The position numbers and the translations under genes were made by a program. Under the pieces are notes generated by a model. That model saw only the letters and a list, made by a program, of their open reading frames with translations, searched no databases and was not told the DNA's origin. Below are positions 28,312 to 36,435 of a stretch of 36,435 nt of DNA, one piece after another (positions within the stretch are counted from its first letter, which is position 1; every line of letters starts with the position of its first letter). This stretch comes from a virus, in IMG/VR virus record IMGVR_UViG_3300036770_000514, positions 1 through 36,435 of that record; one strand, given 5' to 3'.

Positions 28312-31300
28312 TGCCAATCTTCAATGTTCCGGGTCGCGGCCGGGTACAGTTACCTGAAGGACTGAAGCCCGAAGACTACCAAGCCATTTTGCGCGGTATG
28401 CAAATGGAGATGGGGGTAGCACCTGAGTATTCGTTTGGTCAAATTGCTGGCCGACCTGTACAGCGAACACTTGAAAATATTGGCACTTCAATTACCAAAG
28501 AATTGCCCGCCATGGGGCTGGCATTTATTGGCAAAGATGAGGCCGCAAAAGGTCTTCTTGAGGAAGCAAAGCAGGAATACGCTGAACGTGCAGAGCGTCT
28601 TCCAAGGATGTACCAGTCTTATGAGGATGTGACAGGTCCGCTATCTGCTCTGGGTTTTGCCTATGAGCGTGCTGGGGAGGCCTTACCTTATGGACTTGCT
28701 ATGTTACTACCTGGGGGCGCCGCTGCTGCTGGTGCTAGAGGTATTGCAGCAAGGGCTGGAACCGCTGCTACAGAAGCTGCCCTTGCCCGAGGTTTGCCTG
28801 CTGCGGCTGCTGAATCTCTTGGCGCAGCTCGTGCAACACAAGTTATGCAACGTGCAGGATTGGGAGGCGCTGGTGTTGGAGGCTATGCGCTAAACGCTCC
28901 TGAAACCTTTGCCAAGGTTGCTGAAGAGACAGGTGAACTCAGACCTGGGGTTGCTGCCACGGCCGCCATTGGTCAGACACTATTAGACCTAGTGGCGCCA
29001 TCAGCCTTCCTCAGTAAGCTTGGTATGTTTGGCAAGCTTAAGGCTGGTGAAGAGGTTGCCAAGCGTGCTGGCTTTACCGAAGCCGCCAAGGATCTTGCGA
29101 TAGCAGCTGCCAAGACTGCACCCAAGGAAGGACTTACCGAGGCCACTCAAGAAGTCATTGGCAACGCAGCCGTAGACTTTGTGCGTGGCAGTGGTGATCT
29201 ATTCTCACCAGAGCGTATCAAACAATATATCGAAGCAGGCCTATCCGGTGCTGTTGGCGGTGGTGCGCTTGGCGCTGCTGGCCGTGGTATTCAGCGTATT
29301 GGTATGCCTGTTGAGCAACCTGTACCCGCTCAGCAAGCCGCCGTTGCCGAGCCACAAGTTACACAGCCTGCTGCTGACGACACCCTACTAAAGTATCAAA
29401 TTCCGTCCATGGACGGAATTACCCCTGAGATTGTTACAGATCAAGCACTTACGCCACAACCTTCAAGTGTTGGCTATCAAGTACCGCCCGAAACCTTCAC
29501 AGAAACGCCTGTTGACCAGAAATATTTCCAGCAATTTGTTGCGGATATTATGGCTGGCGTACCGCGTCAGGCGCCAGAGGATCAGCAGTTCTACGCCAAT
29601 AATGCACCGGCTATCGAGCAGCGTTTGCGTGAGGCTCAAGCTGCGCCGGCACTACCTGCGCCGTCTGTACAACCCACTGGTGATTTGAATATCCCTGTAC
29701 CTCAAGCAGAGGTGCTTCAGTTAGCTACGCCTGATCAGGTTGCTGCCGAGCAAGTTGTTGAAGAAGGTCCACCTGAGTTTGTTGAACCTCCTCCCATGGA
29801 AGGTCCAGCCCCGCTGAGTGAAGAAGATCAAAGGATTACAGACGAAATAGCTCAGCTAGAGAAACAAGCGGCTGAACTAGCTACGCAAAAAGAGGCCGTT
29901 GAAGCCAGGGAGCGCAAGCGTAAGACGCAAGGAGATACGTTCCTTAATGCGCTGAAGAAAGCCGGTGTAAGCGCCAAGGATGTGGCGGATATACGCAAGA
30001 CGCAATCTGATAAGAACCTTGATAAGGCTGTTGTTAGCGGGCTGTTGGACCCATGGCTTGGGGAGTTTTCATCTGTTGCTGTTGACCAGGCGGATGTGTT
30101 TGACCAGAAGATGAAGCAAAACGAGGCGGTTGAGTATCTCAAAGACCGCATCCTGAATTTTGACTATGTAAGCGACACGACGAAGGCTGAGCTTGCTGAC
30201 TTAGATTTCAAGCTAGACGAAGTGTTAACCATGATTAGGGAGTTTCGCAGTGAACTTGAAGCCAATCTTAAAGCCGCGGAAGCTGCCGATGAGCAAAGAG
30301 TTGTTTATGAGCAAGTGGAACAAGCTATCCCCGAAGGCGAAGAGCGAGTTGCTGAACCTGGCGAAGCTGCCAGAGCTGAACGTGAAGCTGCCAGAGCTGA
30401 AGTAACCTTCACGCCCCGCTCCTATGCGGAGCAGATGATGGATGGTACGTTGCCTGATACAGATGAGGCTTATGATTTCTTTGTGGAAAACAGAGAAGCC
30501 ATTGAAAAAGAAGTTGATGAGCTTCAAAAGCAGGTTGTGCAGCAGTCACGAAAAGGCACGGATGAAGAGAAGAAATTCCTTGATGACCTGGTTAAAAATA
30601 ATCCGAAGCTTGAGATTGCCTACCAAGATGGCCCGCTTGCATTAATCCGCACCTACGGCGATAAGTACGGCAGCATCATGTACTTAGCAATGAATGGCAG
30701 TAGGCATGAGTATGTTGATGTTGCTGATGGCACAACAGCTTTATTAACCAGCCAACAGCGTGCAAAGCTTATTGCCGCGAAGAAGGCTATTGAGGATGCC
30801 GAGCAAAAAAGGCATGACGCTAAGCCTTTTATTAAGTTTGATCCTTCTGGTGTGACCGCTTCAGCCAATGTTCCCAAGGAACTAACCCAAGTATTGCTTG
30901 GCTGGAAGAACCTGCTCAAGATTAAACCCAACATCTATGTAACTACGATTTCTGAAGCCAAGGCTAATCGTGAGAAGTACACGGGGCCACATAGAAAGAT
31001 TGGTTCGGCTGGCTTAAACAATGAGTATGGCCGCATGGGAGGTATGCCTGACGGCAACTACTTCATAGCTTTTACTGACGGGATGTCAACAAGCAAGATG
31101 CTTGAGACGCTCGCTCACGAGCTAGGCCACATTCACATGTATGAAGTGTTTGAAAAGACTGATGTTCAAACACACAACGAGATTGTTGGAGAGTTCAACA
31201 AGTTTATAAGGTCTAGCAAGGGCAAAGACGCCAGAGAATTTATCCAATCGTTTCGTCCTCGCGGCATAGGAAAGGTTACCAAGGGCGGTGAAGGCTTAAA

Positions 31301-34300
31301 AGCTGAGCAGTTAGCCCCGTACTGGACAAGCTTCCATGAGTGGTACGCAGACCAAGTATCGCGTTGGGCAACCACATCCGCTAAACCACTGACGGTTGTA
31401 GAAAAGTTTTTCAAACGCTTAGCTAATGCGTTGAAATCTTTCTACGCGAAGTTGCGGAATCAGAAGTACCTCCCCAATGAAACCTTCAAGCAATACTTGG
31501 ATAAAGTTTCCGCTGATTCGTGGGACATCGCCCCTGAAAAAATAAAGCCTTTGGGTAGCGCCGAACAGATGCCGCTGTTTATGAGTAGCAGTGTTAGCGC
31601 CGCTACGAATGCCGGCAAGGACATGTCAATAGATGAACGGCAAGATCTGTTCAACGCCGTGGACAAGATTGATGACACGCCTGCTGAAGGCATGAAGTCC
31701 ATGGATACGATGATCAAAGACACACCGTCTTTTGAAGCGACCAAGGAAAAGCTTCGCCAGTTTGTTGGCGATGCAAGCATGAATAGTTCTAAGAACCTGA
31801 TGTCGTTCTTGAACATGCGCCAGCTATCAGAGCTAGCCAAGAAAGAGTTGCCCCAGTTTGCTGAGTACTACCGTGTGCTCACCAACATGCTGAACGATCG
31901 GGATGCCAAGCTGACCGAGGCGGCAAAGACTTTGCAGGAGTGGCAGGACTGGTCAAACAAGAACCCGGTTCAAGGCAAGGCGCTGGATGAAGTGATGCTA
32001 GACGCAAGGATGTCTGGCATTGATCCTACTGATCCCATCAAGGCAGAGAAGATCAAGAAGGAATCGTTCCGCAAGAATTGGGAGATGATCAAGGGCACGG
32101 AAGGCGAGAAGCTCTTCATCAAGATCCGTGACTTTTACAAAGCACAGCTCTTGCGTAAGAAGGACATCATTGAGCGCCGGCTCATGACTGCGCTGCCGGA
32201 CGGTCCTGTGCGCCAAGCTAATTTACTTGGGTTGCGCCAGCAGTTTGAGAAGTTCCTTAATGACGGCCCTTACTTCCCGCTTAACCGTTTTGGCGATTAC
32301 TTCGTTGCCTACGATATTAAGATGCCCAACGGTGAGACGATCCCCTACCATGAGATGTTTGAATCTCAGTCGGATCAGCGGGCGCACCTACAAAGTATTG
32401 AAAAGGACATTGCGTCCGGCAAGATAAAGAACCTCAAAACGGGCGTTGATTCCAAGGAGCTGCTCTCTCAGGGCGTCATCAAGTCAGCTTTCTTGAACGA
32501 CATCTTTGATGCGATCGATAAGACAGACGTTGGCGATCTTGTGTCCACGGATACCAAGGCCAGACTCAAGGACGACATCTACCAGGCTTATCTAAGCATC
32601 ATGCCGGATCTGTCTGTGCATAAGCACTTCATCCATGCCAAGAAGGTGAAGGGCGCAAGCATGGACATGAAGCGTGCCTTTGCCGAGACGGTATTCCATA
32701 GCACCTACCATCTGGCTAGGCTTGAGTATGGTGGTTCGTTAGATGCGATTGTTGGTGACGCTCAGAAGTATTTCAATGAGCGCGGTGGGAATGCCCGTGG
32801 CCGGTATCTGAACGAACTAAAGCAGCAGCACGCAGAGTTCAGTGCGCCCCAGAAACAGAATCCTATCTGGTCCAAGATCAGCAACTTTGCGTTTATGTTC
32901 TACCTGACCGCCCCTGCATCGGCGCTGGTCAACTTAACGCAGACACCGATCATCGGTATGCCTACCTTGGCAGGTAAGTTCAATGTGTCATTTACCAAGG
33001 CTTCTGCTGCGTTATATGGCGCATCGAAAGACTTCATGTCATCACGCACCAAGCTCTTGGAGTTTGATCTTGAGGGTGTGTTGCGCAAAGCTGGCAAGAC
33101 TTTCGAGGCTGATGCACTGAAGGCTTTGGAAAGTACGATTAACCGTACACAGACGCTATCGCTTGCTGGTATTGCAGAGCGGCCCAGTGCGCTCTATGCC
33201 TCGGGTATCCGCGGCGCCATGCAGTCCAAGGGGCTTGGTATCTTTGAGAAAGTATCGCTTGGGCTTGGCTACATGTTCAATCAGGCCGAGCTTTTCAACC
33301 GCCAAGTTACAGCGCTTGCTGCCATTCGTTTGGCCAGAGAGATCAACGCTCAAGAGGTTGCAGCTGGCCGGGTGCGTAAGTACGGTGATGGCGAGATAAT
33401 TGGTTTGGCTAGGGATCTTGTAGACCAGATTCACTTTGAGTACGCATCAGAAACCAAGCCAAGGTTCATGCGTGGTCCGATCGGTCAGGTGGCTTTGCAG
33501 TTTAAGAACTACGCACAGCAGATGACGTATCTCCTTGTGGATACGTTTAACAAAGCTTTCCTAAGCAACAAAGACTTAGAGTTGCTGAGACTTAAGACCT
33601 TGGATAAAGGGCTTAGCGAGGAAGAGCGTGCAGATGCCAAGCGTGTCTACAATGATGCGCTCATGTTGCGTAAAGAGGCCCGCAAGAAGTTCACTGGGAT
33701 CATGGGCATGACTGCACTCTTTGCCGGGTATGAAGGCTTGCCTTTGTACTGGGTGGTTGAAGGTGTGATGAATACGCTCTTTGGTGATGATGATGAGCCG
33801 TATGACTTCAGCCTAGAGATGAAGGTTGCCATGGCCGAGTTGTTTGGCGATAACTTCGCCAGAGCCATGAGCCGTGGACCCATGTCAGAGCTGCTGCAAA
33901 TAGACCTGGCCAGCCGTACCAGCTTGAACGGTATCTGGTTTAGAGATGATGCAACAGCCAAGGATGAAGAAGAGTGGGTCAAGAATATGGTGATTGACTT
34001 GCTTGGTCCTTCTGTTGGCATTGTGGTCAACACGGGTGATGCGATCAAGAAGATCAACGAAGGTCATTACGCCCGCGGTATGGAAGCCATGATGCCGCCC
34101 ATCATCAAGGACTTCTTCAAGGCTTATCGATTCTCTACAGAAGGTGCGACGACCTTGCGCGGGGATCCGATCGTGGCGGATGTCGGGCTCTTTGGAATCT
34201 TTGCTCAGGCGGTTGGATTTACGCCGCAGGATGTGGCCAGATCCTATGAAGCCATGGGCGAGATCAAAGGTATTGAGAAGGCGCTGGATATGCGCAGATC

Positions 34301-34541
34301 TAGGCTGCTTGGTAAGTTATGGCTTGCACAGCAGGCCGGTGACTATGAAGCCTTTGCAGACCTTGGTGATGAGATCGTGAAGTTTAATGCTGCCAATCCT
34401 GGCGAAGCAATCGATGACAAGACGATCCGTCGATCGTTTGCTCAGCGTGAGAAGGCTGCATCGAGGGCAGAGCGCGGGATTATTGTTAGTCCCAAGCGAG
34501 AGTACCTGCTTGAGAAGACAGTCTATCTGGATGAAGAGTAG
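28311..34541 (+). CDS. Large polyvalent virion protein with zinc-metallopeptidase motif
   Basis: This 2076-residue protein begins with a short domain (MPIFNVPGRGRVQLPEGLKP). A Gly/Ala-rich hydrophobic stretch (about residues 118-150), a Pro-rich linker (about 330-510) and long coiled-coil-like helices follow. A metallopeptidase site is visible as H936-E937-L-G-H940, with E1010 in FHEWYADQVSRWA as the likely third ligand. The C-terminal half is helical with hydrophobic patches near 1523-1555 and 1793-1830, including PRFMRGPIGQVALQFKNYAQ, which resembles PLxRFG-type ends of large polyvalent phage proteins. Such proteins are packaged and ejected with the DNA. The palindromic repeat element is embedded in frame at residues about 358-370, in the linker. 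Substrate of the peptidase is unknown: host defence proteins or virion processing are candidates. Confidence 0.82.
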   Translation: MPIFNVPGRGRVQLPEGLKPEDYQAILRGMQMEMGVAPEYSFGQIAGRPVQRTLENIGTSITKELPAMGLAFIGKDEAAKGLLEEAKQEYAERAERLPRMYQSYEDVTGPLSALGFAYERAGEALPYGLAMLLPGGAAAAGARGIAARAGTAATEAALARGLPAAAAESLGAARATQVMQRAGLGGAGVGGYALNAPETFAKVAEETGELRPGVAATAAIGQTLLDLVAPSAFLSKLGMFGKLKAGEEVAKRAGFTEAAKDLAIAAAKTAPKEGLTEATQEVIGNAAVDFVRGSGDLFSPERIKQYIEAGLSGAVGGGALGAAGRGIQRIGMPVEQPVPAQQAAVAEPQVTQPAADDTLLKYQIPSMDGITPEIVTDQALTPQPSSVGYQVPPETFTETPVDQKYFQQFVADIMAGVPRQAPEDQQFYANNAPAIEQRLREAQAAPALPAPSVQPTGDLNIPVPQAEVLQLATPDQVAAEQVVEEGPPEFVEPPPMEGPAPLSEEDQRITDEIAQLEKQAAELATQKEAVEARERKRKTQGDTFLNALKKAGVSAKDVADIRKTQSDKNLDKAVVSGLLDPWLGEFSSVAVDQADVFDQKMKQNEAVEYLKDRILNFDYVSDTTKAELADLDFKLDEVLTMIREFRSELEANLKAAEAADEQRVVYEQVEQAIPEGEERVAEPGEAARAEREAARAEVTFTPRSYAEQMMDGTLPDTDEAYDFFVENREAIEKEVDELQKQVVQQSRKGTDEEKKFLDDLVKNNPKLEIAYQDGPLALIRTYGDKYGSIMYLAMNGSRHEYVDVADGTTALLTSQQRAKLIAAKKAIEDAEQKRHDAKPFIKFDPSGVTASANVPKELTQVLLGWKNLLKIKPNIYVTTISEAKANREKYTGPHRKIGSAGLNNEYGRMGGMPDGNYFIAFTDGMSTSKMLETLAHELGHIHMYEVFEKTDVQTHNEIVGEFNKFIRSSKGKDAREFIQSFRPRGIGKVTKGGEGLKAEQLAPYWTSFHEWYADQVSRWATTSAKPLTVVEKFFKRLANALKSFYAKLRNQKYLPNETFKQYLDKVSADSWDIAPEKIKPLGSAEQMPLFMSSSVSAATNAGKDMSIDERQDLFNAVDKIDDTPAEGMKSMDTMIKDTPSFEATKEKLRQFVGDASMNSSKNLMSFLNMRQLSELAKKELPQFAEYYRVLTNMLNDRDAKLTEAAKTLQEWQDWSNKNPVQGKALDEVMLDARMSGIDPTDPIKAEKIKKESFRKNWEMIKGTEGEKLFIKIRDFYKAQLLRKKDIIERRLMTALPDGPVRQANLLGLRQQFEKFLNDGPYFPLNRFGDYFVAYDIKMPNGETIPYHEMFESQSDQRAHLQSIEKDIASGKIKNLKTGVDSKELLSQGVIKSAFLNDIFDAIDKTDVGDLVSTDTKARLKDDIYQAYLSIMPDLSVHKHFIHAKKVKGASMDMKRAFAETVFHSTYHLARLEYGGSLDAIVGDAQKYFNERGGNARGRYLNELKQQHAEFSAPQKQNPIWSKISNFAFMFYLTAPASALVNLTQTPIIGMPTLAGKFNVSFTKASAALYGASKDFMSSRTKLLEFDLEGVLRKAGKTFEADALKALESTINRTQTLSLAGIAERPSALYASGIRGAMQSKGLGIFEKVSLGLGYMFNQAELFNRQVTALAAIRLAREINAQEVAAGRVRKYGDGEIIGLARDLVDQIHFEYASETKPRFMRGPIGQVALQFKNYAQQMTYLLVDTFNKAFLSNKDLELLRLKTLDKGLSEEERADAKRVYNDALMLRKEARKKFTGIMGMTALFAGYEGLPLYWVVEGVMNTLFGDDDEPYDFSLEMKVAMAELFGDNFARAMSRGPMSELLQIDLASRTSLNGIWFRDDATAKDEEEWVKNMVIDLLGPSVGIVVNTGDAIKKINEGHYARGMEAMMPPIIKDFFKAYRFSTEGATTLRGDPIVADVGLFGIFAQAVGFTPQDVARSYEAMGEIKGIEKALDMRRSRLLGKLWLAQQAGDYEAFADLGDEIVKFNAANPGEAIDDKTIRRSFAQREKAASRAERGIIVSPKREYLLEKTVYLDEE
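29383..29420. repeat. 38-base double-palindrome element, copy 2 (inside a gene, inverted)
   Basis: The reverse complement of this segment equals copy 1 (3612-3649) at 35 of 38 positions. The 22-base palindrome (29399-29420) is identical in both. The second, smaller palindrome keeps its stem, but its two-base loop is TT instead of AA, and one flanking base differs. Here the element is read in frame as QIPSMDGI within the Pro-rich linker of the 2076-residue protein. Confidence 0.9.
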
Positions 34542-34816
34542 AACTGCTCAATGGTCATGGCAAGAAGGTCTAACTCGCTAAGCTTGTAGCGGGTATAGAA
34601 ACCTCTCTCGCCAAGACCATGGACGCCCGAGTTGCCTTGATGGTGCTCAGGGCACAAAGGCACTACAAGAAAGTTGCTAGCTCTCTGGCTCATACCTTGT
34701 CCTTCTCTGATGTGATGGATATGAGCCGGGGTCGCCCCAAGGTCTAAGTGTTTGCACAGGATGCACCCCATACTGGCGACGCGATCCATGTGCGCTTTAT
34801 CTGCTTTCCTAGTCAT
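34523..34816 (-). CDS. HNH nuclease, P1 Ref-like
   Basis: This 97-residue protein has C18-x2-C21, HIHHIREGQGMSQRASNF (H34, H35), VPLCPEHHQGNSGVHGLG (C55, H58, H59, H66) and a helical end. The HHIR..GxxQRAS..PLCPEHH pattern matches the small HNH family that includes the P1 recombination-enhancing nuclease Ref. The cysteines bind structural zinc and the His residues form the HNH active site. It is the last gene of the leftward cluster and overlaps the end of the 2076-residue gene by 19 bases, tail to tail. It may support recombination or replication. Confidence 0.85.
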   Translation of the reverse strand: MTRKADKAHMDRVASMGCILCKHLDLGATPAHIHHIREGQGMSQRASNFLVVPLCPEHHQGNSGVHGLGERGFYTRYKLSELDLLAMTIEQFYSSSR

Positions 34817-35075
34817 TTATCCTGCTCATACCTTTATCAAACCTTCTACGTCGTCCCCACGTTTGAATATCTTTGTCTGTCATGTAAGGGGCTCTGCGTT
34901 GCTGGGCTCTGCTCCACGTTGATACGTCTTTATAAAGCCTCTCCGCATCAAATCCTGGGTATCTTTTTTTGTATTGCATACAGCGATCCCAAAGCTTACG
35001 GGCAATCCAATCCTCTTCAAATTTAACTTCTGTCGGGTAGCTATTTATGCCTGATCCGTATCCCAAAGTTTCCAT
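34809..35075 (-). CDS. Hypothetical protein of the leftward cluster
   Basis: This is an 88-residue protein, charged and helical, with Trp/Tyr/Arg-rich sequence (FEEDWIARKLWDRCMQYKKR, YPGFDAERLYKDVSTWSRAQ). GGAGGTGA just upstream on the minus strand supports the ATG at 35075. It overlaps the Ref-like gene by 8 bases and the upstream gene by 31 bases. No family is recognised. Its place in a compact early-type cluster suggests a DNA-metabolism accessory. Confidence 0.72.
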   Translation of the reverse strand: METLGYGSGINSYPTEVKFEEDWIARKLWDRCMQYKKRYPGFDAERLYKDVSTWSRAQQRRAPYMTDKDIQTWGRRRRFDKGMSRIND

Positions 35076-35293
35076 TCTTCACCTCCGTTAACAATTTTCT
35101 TGGCGTCCTCCATGCCGGCGTCATACCCGGCACGGTAAGCTTTGCCATAGCTAGACCGGGAGAACATAAACCTGTTTGGCTCAATACCGTGCTTAGGGAA
35201 CCACTTCTCCCAGTGTTCGTAGGCAGGATGATTCTCTGCCGGACATGCACGTCCTTGATTACATTCGCCATGGCATGGCGGGCAGCTTTTCAT
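35045..35293 (-). CDS. Cys-rich small protein (CPPCHGECNQGRACP)
   Basis: This 82-residue protein starts at ATG 35293, chosen because it makes an ATGA overlap with the upstream gene's stop and has GGAGAA upstream; a longer frame to 35425 would run over the neighbouring gene. C4, C7, C11 and C17 form a compact Cys cluster that could bind one zinc ion. The rest includes FSRSSYGKAYRAGYDAGMED, an AYRAGYxAG motif seen in many small phage early proteins. Function unknown. Confidence 0.75.
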   Translation of the reverse strand: MKSCPPCHGECNQGRACPAENHPAYEHWEKWFPKHGIEPNRFMFSRSSYGKAYRAGYDAGMEDAKKIVNGGEEWKLWDTDQA

Positions 35294-35484
35294 TTGTTCT
35301 CCCATATACCAATCATTTGGTCCTTGTGTTCGCTCAGGTGGTTCAATACGTTGTAGGCCATTTTGATTTCTGTAATAGCTTCGAGGCATAGGCCCATGGC
35401 GGTCATGTAATCGTTGTTTTGGCAAAGGTCATACACGCGATTCATCAGTTGGTCTGCTTTGATCAAGTGGCCCGAATAATCCAT
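35290..35484 (-). CDS. Small helical hypothetical protein
   Basis: This 64-residue protein starts at ATG 35484, preferred because AGGAA lies 7 bases upstream on the minus strand; ATG 35505 lacks a ribosome binding site. The sequence (MDYSGHLIKADQLMNRVYDL, MTAMGLCLEAITEIKMAYNV) is predicted to be two or three amphipathic helices. It overlaps the next gene by ATGA and the upstream gene by 56 bases. No family recognised. Confidence 0.62.
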   Translation of the reverse strand: MDYSGHLIKADQLMNRVYDLCQNNDYMTAMGLCLEAITEIKMAYNVLNHLSEHKDQMIGIWENK

Positions 35485-35761
35485 CAATATGTTCCTGTAG
35501 TTCATCACACATAAGATCACTAAGGGTCTTGCCAAATACGGTGATGGCATTTCCCTTGGTGGATTTGGTAATAACCGTCTGAGCCTTTACGAAACCCTGG
35601 CGGTAGCCCTCATGATAATCAAGAGGGGCTTCACCGATCGTATCAATCGCCTGCCTTACAAGTTCTGAAGCCATGCCAGGTTTCTCGCGCAGCTTCTCAA
35701 CCTGATCGGGCCGCAGGTAGACTTGGTAAGGGATTAGCTTTCGTTTGTACTTTGCTTCCAT
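35429..35761 (-). CDS. Ribbon-helix-helix-like DNA-binding protein
   Basis: This 110-residue protein begins MEAKYKRKLIPYQVYLRPDQ and continues VEKLREKPGMASELVRQAID. A short strand (YQVYLR) followed by two helices with a turn is the ribbon-helix-helix pattern of CopG/Arc-type repressors. The C-terminal 60 residues carry HEGYRQGFVKAQTVITK. AAGGAGT 8-9 bases upstream of the ATG supports the start. It could regulate the leftward genes, but no operator is identified. The upstream gene overlaps it by 28 bases. Confidence 0.72.
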   Translation of the reverse strand: MEAKYKRKLIPYQVYLRPDQVEKLREKPGMASELVRQAIDTIGEAPLDYHEGYRQGFVKAQTVITKSTKGNAITVFGKTLSDLMCDELQEHIDGLFGPLDQSRPTDESRV

Positions 35762-36156
35762 TTTTCAAACTCCTTACGCAAATCAATCAATGCGCCTTGT
35801 GCTTCTGTATTGGAAGCAAGTTCCGATCGAGACTCGATGTTCAGTGCCTCACATATGGCCCGTGCTGCGTCATCTTCTGAGTGAGAAAAGCACCAACCTG
35901 TATCCACGCACCAGCGCTGGAACTCTGGATCTTTGGCCAGTATTCCTGCTGTCTGCACAAAGCTGCTGACCTTGGGTCTGACATAGGGCTGCTCATCTTC
36001 ACCAATCCGAACCATGGCCACGGCGTAACGTGAGCCTACAAAGTCACGCACAAGGTCTTGGTTAAGGTCATCTGGATGAATGGCCAGCGTCAGCATGAAG
36101 CCTTCTTTATTCTGGCGCAGGGATACTTTGACGCATTCAAAGTTAATGGGATCCAC
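35734..36156 (-). CDS. Conserved phage protein (LAIHPDDLNQDLVRDFVGSR type)
   Basis: This 140-residue protein starts at GTG 36156, selected because AGGAGG (36169-36164 on the minus strand) is 7 bases away; a TTG at 36159 is possible but poorly spaced. It has the recognisable stretch LTLAIHPDDLNQDLVRDFVG, SRYAVAMVRIGEDEQPYV, and KDPEFQRWCVDTGWCFSHSE, a family common in phage early regions, without a known function. It overlaps the upstream gene by 14 bases. Confidence 0.76.
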   Translation of the reverse strand: MDPINFECVKVSLRQNKEGFMLTLAIHPDDLNQDLVRDFVGSRYAVAMVRIGEDEQPYVRPKVSSFVQTAGILAKDPEFQRWCVDTGWCFSHSEDDAARAICEALNIESRSELASNTEAQGALIDLRKEFEKWKQSTNES

Positions 36157-36435
36157 CAAGGAGCCTCCTAAAGAATTGGCCTACCTTTTCAAGGAAGGTT
36201 GGTTGAGGTGGAACGACAAAGATCTCCCCAGGCTTAGCATCAACCGGTGCACCCTCGATCGCTGCAATACCTGCGGGCTTGGGATTAACGATACGGTTGA
36301 TAACCCAGACTGGTCTGCGATGAGCACTGGCAAGCATCGGTTGTTTGACGCCTAAATGATGCCTTTGCATGATCAGATCACGTTCTTCAGAGCTAGGCGC
36401 ACCACGCGCCCAGCCGCCATTGACAGGGGAGAACC
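36143..36435 (-). CDS. Hypothetical protein (5' end outside window)
   Basis: The minus-strand frame is open to the right edge, reading FSPVNGGWARGAPSSEERDL before the internal ATG at 36370, so at least 96 residues are present and the start lies outside. The remainder includes VWVINRIVNPKPAGIAAIE and a short basic C-terminus (FLEKVGQFFRRLLGGSH). No family is recognised. The operon continues beyond the window. Confidence 0.65.
   Translation of the reverse strand, partial: FSPVNGGWARGAPSSEERDLIMQRHHLGVKQPMLASAHRRPVWVINRIVNPKPAGIAAIEGAPVDAKPGEIFVVPPQPTFLEKVGQFFRRLLGGSH

Noticed and set aside
34542-34620. Bidirectional terminator between the converging operons
   Set aside because: Only a 4-base-pair stem (CGCT/AGCG) without a T tract is visible, and the region is coding on the minus strand.
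35041-35271. 76-codon minus-strand frame overlapping the Cys-rich gene
   Set aside because: The alternative frame at 35045-35293 has the ATGA overlap, a ribosome binding site and a conserved Cys pattern; this frame has none.

Overview
The window is part of the genome of a tailed double-stranded DNA phage, most likely a podovirus-type (short-tailed) phage of aquatic bacteria. The evidence is a major capsid protein of a family common in environmental phages, two head-to-tail adaptor candidates, a large tail-nozzle (P22 gp10 / T7 gp12 type) candidate, several fibre-like proteins, a lysis cassette, and a run of large helical proteins that look like ejected internal virion proteins. I see no tape-measure protein, tail sheath or integrase. 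The host cannot be read from the sequence, and no tRNA, CRISPR array or insertion sequence was recognised.

Layout. Positions 1-34541 are a rightward late (virion and lysis) region in which most genes overlap by 1-8 bases or abut. It opens with the 3' part of the capsid gene and a strong terminator. A GIY-YIG homing endonuclease follows with its own promoter, and a new promoter restarts the structural operon at about 1.95 kb. From 2.0 to 4.95 kb there are small head-associated and very basic proteins. A 1254-residue repeat protein spans 4.96-8.7 kb. More small basic proteins, the adaptors and a zinc-ribbon protein occupy 8.7-12 kb. Fibre or decoration proteins run from 12 to 18 kb, including an 803-residue fibre and a duplicated glycine-rich adhesin, followed by a 2OG-Fe(II) oxygenase and a small tail-associated protein. 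The lysis cassette (membrane proteins and GH24 endolysin) lies at 19.2-20.9 kb, the tail-nozzle protein at 21.5-23.7 kb, and further virion proteins at 23.7-28.3 kb. A 2076-residue polyvalent protein with a zinc-metallopeptidase motif fills 28.3-34.5 kb. Positions 34523-36435 are leftward genes meeting the late operon tail to tail: a Ref-like HNH nuclease, a Cys-rich protein, a ribbon-helix-helix-like protein and several unknowns, probably part of the early or replication region.

Most notable points. (1) An HNH homing endonuclease gene is inserted antisense at the 3' end of the endolysin gene. The displaced original endolysin C-terminus survives as a remnant about 560 bases downstream, while the insert supplies a replacement C-terminus. 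(2) A 38-base element built from two nested palindromes occurs twice in inverted orientation, once just after a stop codon and once in frame inside the 2076-residue protein. (3) Several otherwise unrelated small proteins share a C-terminal peptide module and a GG-containing motif, suggesting a common address or processing tag. (4) The 803-residue fibre has repeats nearly identical in protein but different at most codons.
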